Below, piece by piece: positions 7,114 to 13,654 of a stretch of DNA of 17,584 nt. The stretch covers positions 1-17,584 of the forward strand of contig NZ_CABFMN010000152.1 of the NCBI RefSeq assembly GCF_901875635.1, written 5' to 3'. Made by a program: the position numbers and the translations under genes. Below the pieces are notes generated by a model. That model was not told where the DNA came from, made no database searches, and saw only the letters and a list, made by a program, of their open reading frames with translations. Each line of letters begins with the position of its first letter. The stretch's first letter is position 1. Source of the DNA: Xylophilus ampelinus. Its GTDB lineage: Bacteria > Pseudomonadota > Gammaproteobacteria > Burkholderiales > Burkholderiaceae_C.

Positions 7114-8798
7114 GGTGACACCAGGCCCAATTGCACCTTGAGGGCTTCCCAGGCACTGCCATTCAGTCGCTCCGACACCGAGAGGTTGTATTGCGCCTCG
7201 GGCCGGTTGCGCCGCACGGCGTAGACCTGCCCTTCGAACTCGGCGTAGTAGCGCAGCGTCGTCGCCACCCTCGGCGTGGGCTGCGGCATGTTGGGGAACT
7301 CGATGGCCCGCACGTTTCCGGGCAGACCTTGCACCAACCGCCAGGTGCCGGTACCGAGCGACACGCAGTTGGACAGCGTGGTGTAGTTGGGCGGGTTCGA
7401 ATCGCAGCGGTAGTACTCCAGCCCGTCGCCAGTGGTCGCGGCAAAGCGCAGCAGGCTGTTGGTGTCGTACAGGCCGAGATTGCGCGTGCCTGCGCCGGTG
7501 GCAGGGTTCACCGCGGCATTCGGCGAGCCCGCGATGAAAGCCTCGATCGTGCCGAAGCCCGTTCCATCATTGAGCAGGTTGATGTACATGGGCTGCACCA
7601 GTTCGAAGCCCTTGCGGTAGCGCACCATGGATCCGGCAGGAAAGGTCGCCGCCGGATCGGCCAGCGCGGACGCCGGATCGAGGTCGCCCAGGGTGTTGCC
7701 AGCCCCGGAACGGATTGCCTGCAACACATCTGCCATCTTTTGGCCGGCAACGTCCTTGAGTAGCGTATAGCCGACGCTGCGTGTGCTGTCGCCGCAGTAG
7801 TCGCTGCGGCTGGGCGCTCCGAGTGTGCTGGTGAATGCGGCCGTCTCGTCGCAGCGCACCCAGCCGGTCGAGCCAAGGCGCACCTGCGGATAGAGCACGC
7901 CATGCGCTGTGGGACTGCCGGCAGTCTGCCCTTCGCGCGCGTCCGTCAGCCGCACTCGGCCAGCGGCGGCATCCACGATTCCGTCGCTGGGGTAGTGCTG
8001 CGCGAAATAGTTGCTGGGGCTCGTGTAGCTCAGCTGCGCCAATTGGTCAGTCGGAGTCGGCGGGACGGTGGCCGGGTCAAGAACCCGCAGCGGATCGGAC
8101 ACACCCTGTCGCACGGCTTCGTGCAATGCATCGGCCACCAGTGCCGTCATGGTCCATGCGTCGTCGTCCCAGGTCGCCAGCAGGTCCCCACGCGGAACGT
8201 CCTGGTAGTCGTAGAACTGCGCCACGGGCAGGCCCAGCTGCAGCGAAGCCGCCGCCTCCGCCCGCTCGAGGCTCAAGCCCCCCGCCACGCCGGCCTGGAC
8301 CAGGGTGGTGAGCGGGTTGATCTGCGCGCGATGTCCGGCCGGTGCGCTCATCACGAAGGCTTCGGTGAACACCGGGAGCGTGGCATTGGCGCCGGCCACC
8401 TCGGCCAGCAACGGTGCCGCCAGCAACTCCTCGGCCGATACGGCGTCAGTGGGTGTGTAGGTGAAGCTGTAGGCGCCATCGGCCCCGGTGCGCGGCGCCT
8501 GCGGCTCGTCGGCGTCGCACCGGCGGTTGAGGTTGCGGTCGATGCACACCAGCGCGTCGCCAACCCCGTCCAGCACCACGACCTTGCCAGCGACGGTCAC
8601 CGGCCCCGGCGGTGGCGCGGCCGTGCCAGGACCCGGCCCCGCACCGCCGCCCGCACCACCACCCGCGCCGGCGCCCCCACCGAGCCCCACCAGCGGAAAA
8701 CCGCTCCCCCCACCACCCCCGCCACACGCGGCGAGCGCGCCCAGCAGGGCGGCGCTCGCCCCCAAGGCACCGACATGCCCGAACATCGTCTTCCTCAT
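7110..8798 (-). CDS. Large Gly-rich surface or envelope lipoprotein, function unknown
   Basis: This is a 562-residue lipoprotein. The signal peptide ends in LAAC with Cys25 as the lipidated residue, followed by a long Gly/Ala/Pro linker (about 26-68) that would hold the rest away from the membrane. Next comes a segment at about 69-110 with DRNLNRRCDADEP and TGADGAYSF, resembling Asp-rich, calcium-binding-like or carboxypeptidase-regulatory-like beta domains of surface proteins. The remaining ~450 residues include an INPLTTLVQAG segment and several cysteines; I cannot assign a catalytic activity. The start at 8798 is set by GGAGGA seven bases upstream; the frame stays open far beyond into the regulator gene, which is a shadow. 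It is followed by the ATGA-coupled small secreted protein and preceded by the LuxR gene and a dyad at 8869-8888. Confidence 0.8.
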   Translation of the reverse strand: MRKTMFGHVGALGASAALLGALAACGGGGGGSGFPLVGLGGGAGAGGGAGGGAGPGPGTAAPPPGPVTVAGKVVVLDGVGDALVCIDRNLNRRCDADEPQAPRTGADGAYSFTYTPTDAVSAEELLAAPLLAEVAGANATLPVFTEAFVMSAPAGHRAQINPLTTLVQAGVAGGLSLERAEAAASLQLGLPVAQFYDYQDVPRGDLLATWDDDAWTMTALVADALHEAVRQGVSDPLRVLDPATVPPTPTDQLAQLSYTSPSNYFAQHYPSDGIVDAAAGRVRLTDAREGQTAGSPTAHGVLYPQVRLGSTGWVRCDETAAFTSTLGAPSRSDYCGDSTRSVGYTLLKDVAGQKMADVLQAIRSGAGNTLGDLDPASALADPAATFPAGSMVRYRKGFELVQPMYINLLNDGTGFGTIEAFIAGSPNAAVNPATGAGTRNLGLYDTNSLLRFAATTGDGLEYYRCDSNPPNYTTLSNCVSLGTGTWRLVQGLPGNVRAIEFPNMPQPTPRVATTLRYYAEFEGQVYAVRRNRPEAQYNLSVSERLNGSAWEALKVQLGLVSP

Positions 8799-8868
8799 CG
8801 CCGATTCCTCCAGCCTTCGCACGGCCGGATTGGCCGTGGCCCAGTGTGGAATCCGGCGCTGCCGGCGC

Positions 8869-8888
8869 CATCGTTCAAACGAACGATG
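8869..8888. promoter_or_regulatory. Perfect dyad, candidate LuxR operator (site A)
   Basis: CATCGTTC-AAAC-GAACGATG is a perfect 8-bp inverted repeat around a 4-base spacer. It lies 71-90 bp upstream of the lipoprotein ATG and 44 bp after the regulator stop. The minus strand holds TTGAAC within it, which could act as a -35 element. Spacer and flank (TCAAACGA, two variable bases, GATGCG) recur at 10180-10200. Operator role inferred. Confidence 0.55.
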
Positions 8889-8932
8889 CGGAGCGCACCG
8901 CGCCGCGCCATGGCGCACGCGAGGCCGAGAGC

Positions 8933-10084
8933 TCAGTCGCCGAACAGCGGGCCGAACACACGCACCAACTCGCTCTGCCGCCGCACTCCGGTCTTGTCGA
9001 AGATCTGCCGCAACTGCGCCCGCACGGTGTGGACGGAGCGTACGTGGGCCTGGGCAATCTGCTGCGGCGAGCGGCCGCACACCAGTTGCGCGAGCACGCC
9101 ACGTTCGGCCGGTGTGAGGCCGTGGCGCTTCGCCGCCTCGTCGAAGGCTTCGGGTCCGCGCGCGGGCGTCAGGCCCTCGACGAACAGGAGCATCCGCGCC
9201 TTCGGCCACACCGTGCGGCAGGCATGGTCCTCGGGCATCGGCACCAGGCGAGCGCGGGCCGTCGCGGGCCGCGCCTGCGGCGTCGGACCGGGCAGCCACA
9301 GCAATCGCTCGGGTGCCAGTTGGCGCCGAGCCTCGTCGATGAACTGCGCCAGCGCGCTGCCGGAGCACTGGCCGATGCGAACCAGCCGGTTGCCGTGCAG
9401 TTGCAGCCAGCGCTCGTCGGCAAGCAGCCCCGACCCCGCGGCGTTGGCGTGCAGCACGCCGCCCCGGCCGTCGAGCACCCACACCGGCACCGACAGTTCG
9501 TCCAACGTCTCGGCCGCGAAGTGGGCCGCGCGCCGCGCCGTCGACAGCGCCCAATGGGCATGCACCGCCAGCTGCAGCGGGGCATGTATATCTCCTAGGG
9601 CCCGGACGTCGCCGGCACTGAACGACTCGAGCCCCGGACGCCGGTACAGCGTGACCACCGTGACAGGCAGCCCTTCGGCCTCCCGTCCCGCGTCCACGAT
9701 GAGCGTCATCAGCCGCTGAATGGCCTGCGGGCGGGCGAAGTCGTTGTAGAAGGCGGTGCGGCGCAACTCGTCCCACGGACAGGCCACCTCGCCCTGCACG
9801 CAGTAACCATCGCGAAGCGGGAGTCCGCGCCGCGCGGCCCCTAGAAACCAAGGATCCTGACTCGCCCAGTGGCGCAGGTATTCGGGCAGGGCGTCGGGAG
9901 GGAACTCGATGGACGCGTACAGCGTACGCTCGGCCGAGGGCGGCGTGGGTGTGTGCACCGCGGCCGCCGTGGCGCCGAAACGCCGGGCGAGGCGCCGCAG
10001 CACCTCGGGCCAGCGCGTGGCATCGGATGCGGCCGCGGTCGCCATGCGGACCGCCGCCACCTGTTCGCTGTCCCAAGCCGCCAT
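8933..10084 (-). CDS. LuxR-type transcriptional regulator with C-terminal helix-turn-helix
   Basis: This is a 383-residue DNA-binding regulator. The C-terminus (about 323-383) is a LuxR/NarL-type helix-turn-helix: LTPAERGVLAQLVCGRSPQQIA, then the recognition helix region SVHTVRAQLRQIFDKTG. The N-terminal part shows no phosphoreceiver domain. It looks like a sensory PAS/GAF-like region, with a segment near 210-260 (PVWVLDGRGGVLHANAAG) of PAS character; the ligand is unknown. The start at 10084 is chosen for GGAGGTG six bases upstream; 33 upstream codons are ignored. It diverges from a second regulator of the same layout and precedes the Gly-rich lipoprotein on the same strand by 134 bp. A dyad lies in each flanking intergenic region, so self-regulation and control of the lipoprotein unit are likely. 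Confidence 0.88.
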   Translation of the reverse strand: MAAWDSEQVAAVRMATAAASDATRWPEVLRRLARRFGATAAAVHTPTPPSAERTLYASIEFPPDALPEYLRHWASQDPWFLGAARRGLPLRDGYCVQGEVACPWDELRRTAFYNDFARPQAIQRLMTLIVDAGREAEGLPVTVVTLYRRPGLESFSAGDVRALGDIHAPLQLAVHAHWALSTARRAAHFAAETLDELSVPVWVLDGRGGVLHANAAGSGLLADERWLQLHGNRLVRIGQCSGSALAQFIDEARRQLAPERLLWLPGPTPQARPATARARLVPMPEDHACRTVWPKARMLLFVEGLTPARGPEAFDEAAKRHGLTPAERGVLAQLVCGRSPQQIAQAHVRSVHTVRAQLRQIFDKTGVRRQSELVRVFGPLFGD

Positions 10085-10284
10085 TGAGCACCTCCGCGGA
10101 GCGGCGCACGCCGCGCCGGGGTTGCCGCCGAGCATCGCAGTGCGCCACCGGCGTGACAAGCGCAGAGGCCGGGCCGGCCTCACTCAAACGAGTGATGCGT
10201 TGGCGGACCCGCTTGTCTAAGGTGGTTACCGGCGGGCACGGGCGATGCAACGCGCCCAATCCCAGGTCAACCGAGGACAGAGGC
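10085..10284. promoter_or_regulatory. Divergent control region between the two LuxR-type genes
   Basis: This 200-bp region separates the two regulator start codons and should carry both promoters. The only strong structure is the dyad at 10180-10195, almost central. Both gene ends have Shine-Dalgarno sequences: GGAGGTG on the minus side and GAGGACAGAGG on the plus side. No convincing consensus -35/-10 pair was found for either direction, which fits activator-dependent promoters. Confidence 0.5.
10180..10195. promoter_or_regulatory. Dyad, candidate LuxR operator (site B)
   Basis: TCACTC-AAAC-GAGTGA is a 6-bp inverted repeat with the same AAAC spacer as site A, followed by the same GATGCG flank. 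It lies 96-111 bp upstream of one regulator start and 90-105 bp upstream of the other. Arm pairs 3 and 4 from the centre differ from site A on both sides in a compensatory way, so symmetry is kept. Function inferred. Confidence 0.55.
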
Positions 10285-11382
10285 ATGCGAGCGGACGACG
10301 CATCGGGATCAGACCCCGCCTACCTGCGCGCGCGCGACGCGGTGCGCCACCTGTGCGATCCCGTGCCACCCTGGGACGACATCCTTGAGGGGGCGTGTCA
10401 CATCCTCGATGGGGACAGTGCGACGCTGATCATGCTCGACGTCGAGGGAACACTGCTTTCGTTTCAGCAGCGCCATGGTGACCCGGCAGCCGGGCGCGAG
10501 TATGTCGAACACTACTTCGCTCAGGACATCGTCGTGCCCGTTGCCGCCCATGCGCCGGCCGGCTCGTGGCTCGACACCGGCGAGCTTTTTTCTTCTGCCT
10601 TTCTGTCATGCAATGCCTTTTATGTGGACTTCATGTGCCGACATCGCATGCGCCAATTCGTCGCCTGCATCTTGGCAGACAGCCCTCAACGCCGCGGCGG
10701 CATCACTGTGCAACGCAGCCAAGTGCGTGCACCTTCACGTGCAGCTCGACAAAAGACACACGCGCGCCTCTTCACCGACGCTCTGCAGCACGGCCTGGCC
10801 GAACGCGAGCAGCGTGCGCAGCGCTGGATCCACGACGCGGCCGAGGCGCTTGCGCATTTCGACGAGGCACTGTGCCTGGTCACGCCGGCCGGGCTGGTGG
10901 TCCATTTGTCGCCGCTGGCGCAGGCGCGACTCTCCGGCGGGGCCGGCCGCCTCCAGATGCGTGCGGGCCGACTGCATCACACCGACGCGCGGGTCCAGGG
11001 CCGGCTGCTCGCCGCGCTGGCACAGGCCGCGCACTGCCATCGGCCGATCGCGTTGATGCTGCCCGACGGCACCAGCTGCGAACTCGCGCGCGCGCACGAT
11101 GCCCTGAGCATCGGCCGCGAAATCCTGGTGCTGTTGCGCCTGACCCGGCAGCCCGACGCCGCGCCGCTGCCCGACCCGGCGACGCTCCAGCAGGTCTTTG
11201 CGCTGACGGCAGCCGAAGCCCGTGTGTTGCACGCGCTGGCCAGCGGCCGGCGAGCCCACGAGGTCGCCCAGGCCCACGGGGTGTCCTACCACACAGTGCG
11301 CAGCCAGATCACGGCGCTGATGCAGAAGATGGACTGCGCGCGCCAGGTTGACCTCGTGCGTAAGGCGTTGCGTGGCGCCTGA
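10285..11382 (+). CDS. LuxR-type transcriptional regulator, paralogue of the divergent neighbour
   Basis: This is a 365-residue regulator with a C-terminal LuxR/NarL-type helix-turn-helix at about 307-365 (LTAAEARVLHALASGRRAHEVA, then VSYHTVRSQITALMQKM). The N-terminal 200 residues match the neighbour's layout (YFAQDIVVPVAAH against HWASQDPWFLGAA; a PAS-like LCLVTPAGLVVHLSPLAQ segment), so the two arose by duplication. It has no receiver domain and no acyl-homoserine-lactone-domain signature that I can see. The start at 10285 has GAGGACAGAGG just upstream. A stretch at about 10584-10620 is T-rich, with codon choice unlike the rest of the window. The phospholipase gene follows 105 bp later on the same strand, so it is the most obvious target besides the dyad sites. 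Confidence 0.87.
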   Translation: MRADDASGSDPAYLRARDAVRHLCDPVPPWDDILEGACHILDGDSATLIMLDVEGTLLSFQQRHGDPAAGREYVEHYFAQDIVVPVAAHAPAGSWLDTGELFSSAFLSCNAFYVDFMCRHRMRQFVACILADSPQRRGGITVQRSQVRAPSRAARQKTHARLFTDALQHGLAEREQRAQRWIHDAAEALAHFDEALCLVTPAGLVVHLSPLAQARLSGGAGRLQMRAGRLHHTDARVQGRLLAALAQAAHCHRPIALMLPDGTSCELARAHDALSIGREILVLLRLTRQPDAAPLPDPATLQQVFALTAAEARVLHALASGRRAHEVAQAHGVSYHTVRSQITALMQKMDCARQVDLVRKALRGA

Positions 11383-11432
11383 GTACGCCGACGCGACGGG
11401 GATAGGCTCCCCTGGACCGAGGAGACAATTCG

Positions 11433-11474
11433 TTGAAGATTGTGACGCCGACGGGCATGATGCGCTCCTTGTGA
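11433..11474 (+). CDS. Possible 13-codon leader peptide upstream of the phospholipase
   Basis: A TTG at 11433 lies eight bases after a strong GAGGAG (11419-11424) and opens a short frame (M/L-KIVTPTGMMRSL) that stops with TGA at 11472-11474, inside the loop of the hairpin that hides the phospholipase Shine-Dalgarno. Two in-frame ATGs (11457, 11460) lie within it. A ribosome reaching the stop would cover the left hairpin arm and could free the site. The frame is too short for coding statistics, so this rests on the spacing and the overlap with the hairpin. Confidence 0.35.
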   Translation: MKIVTPTGMMRSL

Positions 11475-11483
11475 GGAAGGAGC
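11464..11483 (+). promoter_or_regulatory. Hairpin sequestering the phospholipase ribosome-binding site
   Basis: GCTCCTT (11464-11470) pairs perfectly with AAGGAGC (11477-11483) around a 6-base loop. The right arm is the Shine-Dalgarno AAGGAG of the gene starting at 11488. When folded, the mRNA would block initiation, so opening it is a plausible control point. The pairing is seen directly; the regulatory role is inferred. Confidence 0.6.
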
Positions 11484-11487
11484 TTGC

Positions 11488-13635
11488 ATGGGAGCCGACC
11501 CAGCACCCGGGTGCGCGCTCGAAGCGGCCCCATGCCCTGATGGCCCGGCCTCGTGCAGAGCGCCTTGCGCCGACGCCCCCGCCCCCCCTGTTTTCGACGA
11601 CCAGGCGCCCCCCGACCGCTTCTGTGACCTCGTGCTCACGGGCGGGGTGACGAGTTCGATCGCCTATCCGGCGCTGCTGCTCATGCTGGCCAGTCGCTTC
11701 CGTTTCCACAGCATCGGTGGCTCGTCCTCGGGCGCGGGTGCGGCGGCGCTGGCGGCAGCCGCCGAGTACCGGCGGCGCCATGGCTCGGCGGAGGGCTTCC
11801 GGGTGCTGCTTGCCCGCACGTCGGAAGTGCGCGACTGGGTCGATGAGGCCCGCGGCATCACGCGGCTGCGCCAGCTGTTCCAGCCCTGGGCGCACAGCCG
11901 GCGTTTGTTCGACGCGCTGGTGCCGGTGCTGGCGCAGCCGGACATCGGCCTTGGGGCGATGGTCGGGGCGCTGTGGCGCGCCTATGTCACGACCCGGCGC
12001 TGGGTGGCCATCGCCCTGGGGTTGGCGGCCGCCGCGGCGGTCCTGGCCGTGGCCTTCGGGACGACCGGTGCGCTGGCGGCGGCCTTCGGCCATGTGGCGC
12101 ACTGGCTGTCGCCCGGTGAAGGCGGCAGCGCGCCCCTGTGGCTCGCCAGCGCACTCACGGGCGGCCTGGCGACGGCCGCGGGGCTGCTGGCTGCGGTGCT
12201 CGGCCTGGCGGGTCTGGCGGCGGGCGCCTGGGCGCTGCGCACGGACCTGCAGCGCCTGATCGCGCACGACTTCGGCCTGTGCAGCGGCACCGCGGGCGCC
12301 GGTGCACCGGCCGACGCGCAGCCCCCGCTCACCGACTGGCTGCACGGCCTGATCCAGGAGATCGCCGGCCGCAGCGTGGATGCGGCACCGCTGAGCTTCG
12401 CTGACCTGCGCCAGGCGCCGGCCTCGCCGCGCGCGCTGGGCCAGGGTGCACAGGAGATGGACGCGGTCTCGATCCGGCTGCAGGTGTATGCGGCCAACCT
12501 CACGCGAGGCCAGCCGCTGGTGCTGCCGCTGCGCAAGGACGACGAGCCGGTGTACTTCGTGCCGCGCGAGATGCGGCGACTGTTTCCCGATGCGGTGGTG
12601 GACGCGATGAAGACGCAGCGCTTCGGCCCCCTGCCGCGGGATGCGCGCGCCGCGCTGCACCAGCCGACGGACCTCGAGGCGCCGGCCGGCCAGCAGGCCG
12701 ACGACGACCTGTGGGTGCTCCCGCGCATGGAGCTCCCGATCGTCGTCGCGGCGCGCATGAGCGTGAGCGCGCCGCTGCTCTTCGCGCCGGTGCCGGTGTG
12801 GATGCTCGATCGCGAGCACGACGACACGCCTCGCCGCTGCCTGCTGTCCGACGGTGGCCTGTGCTCCAACTTCCCGATCCACATGTTCGACTGCGCCTTG
12901 CCTTCGTGGCCCACCTTCGGCGTGGCATTGCGTGATGCGCCGCGCGTGCCGGGCGCGCCGCTGCAGGTGCCCGACGCACTGACGCCGGAGCAGGTCCGCG
13001 GCGCGGTCTCGCTGCCCGAAGGATCGACGCACGCGCGCAGCGACTGGAACCGCTTCATCGAGGAGCCCTCGCCGCTGCAGCGCACGATGGGCTTCCTGGG
13101 CGCGCTGCTGGGCACCACCAAGGACTGGAACGACGCGCTGCTGGCACAGATGCCGGGCGTGCGCGACCGCATCGTGCGCATCGAGCTGCCGCCGGGCATC
13201 GGCGGCCTCAACATCGCGATGACGCCGAGGCAGATCCAGGCCCTGTCGGACCTCGGCGAAGAGGCCGGCCGGCGCCTGCTCGAGCGCTTTGCGCCGCCGG
13301 GGCGGCCCGACGGCACCTCCGCCGGCTGGGCCGAGCACCGGTGGACGCGCCTGCAGCTGCTGCGCGAAGCCCTGGCCGAGCTGCTGGCCGGCGCCCATGC
13401 GGCGGCCGCCGCCAGCCGCTACGCCAGTGCGCTGCGCACGCAGATCGCCGACGCCACCGTGCGCGCGCCGATGGACGAGGCGCCGGACAAACTGCTCAGC
13501 GCCTCGCAGGCCGCGGCGCTGCAGGGCGCACTCGACGCGCTGCTGCAGGCCGAGGCCGCATTGACCGGCCCGGCCGAGCCGCTGCCCCGGCCCATGGGGC
13601 CGCGTCCCGTGCTGCGGCTGCGCCCGCCGCTCTGA
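11488..13635 (+). CDS. Patatin-like phospholipase with inserted membrane hairpin
   Basis: This 715-residue protein carries a patatin-like Ser-Asp lipase domain, a family that releases fatty acids from phospholipids or other lipids. The glycine-rich oxyanion segment is LVLTGGVTSSIAYPALL (about 48-64). The nucleophile elbow GSSSG gives Ser80, and SDGG gives Asp455, the second member of the dyad. Between them lie two long hydrophobic segments, about 172-200 and 220-250, likely a membrane hairpin, so the enzyme should be anchored in the inner membrane. The first 35 residues are Pro/Cys-rich with four cysteines and look disordered. About 190 helical residues follow the core. The oxyanion loop lacks the usual Gly-Gly-Gly-x-Arg form. 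The start is set by AAGGAG, itself inside a hairpin. The DyP-P450 gene follows after 19 bp, as an operon. Confidence 0.85.
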   Translation: MGADPAPGCALEAAPCPDGPASCRAPCADAPAPPVFDDQAPPDRFCDLVLTGGVTSSIAYPALLLMLASRFRFHSIGGSSSGAGAAALAAAAEYRRRHGSAEGFRVLLARTSEVRDWVDEARGITRLRQLFQPWAHSRRLFDALVPVLAQPDIGLGAMVGALWRAYVTTRRWVAIALGLAAAAAVLAVAFGTTGALAAAFGHVAHWLSPGEGGSAPLWLASALTGGLATAAGLLAAVLGLAGLAAGAWALRTDLQRLIAHDFGLCSGTAGAGAPADAQPPLTDWLHGLIQEIAGRSVDAAPLSFADLRQAPASPRALGQGAQEMDAVSIRLQVYAANLTRGQPLVLPLRKDDEPVYFVPREMRRLFPDAVVDAMKTQRFGPLPRDARAALHQPTDLEAPAGQQADDDLWVLPRMELPIVVAARMSVSAPLLFAPVPVWMLDREHDDTPRRCLLSDGGLCSNFPIHMFDCALPSWPTFGVALRDAPRVPGAPLQVPDALTPEQVRGAVSLPEGSTHARSDWNRFIEEPSPLQRTMGFLGALLGTTKDWNDALLAQMPGVRDRIVRIELPPGIGGLNIAMTPRQIQALSDLGEEAGRRLLERFAPPGRPDGTSAGWAEHRWTRLQLLREALAELLAGAHAAAAASRYASALRTQIADATVRAPMDEAPDKLLSASQAAALQGALDALLQAEAALTGPAEPLPRPMGPRPVLRLRPPL

Positions 13636-13654
13636 CATCCCGACGAGGCCCCCG

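Noticed and set aside
8869..8888. Reading this dyad as the terminator of the LuxR gene
   Set aside because: There is no T-run on either side, and its spacer and flank recur in the divergent regulator promoter, so an operator fits better.
7110..10286. A single 1058-residue protein covering lipoprotein and regulator regions
   Set aside because: The upstream half is an out-of-frame shadow of the LuxR gene; the real start at 8798 has a Shine-Dalgarno and a lipoprotein signal peptide.
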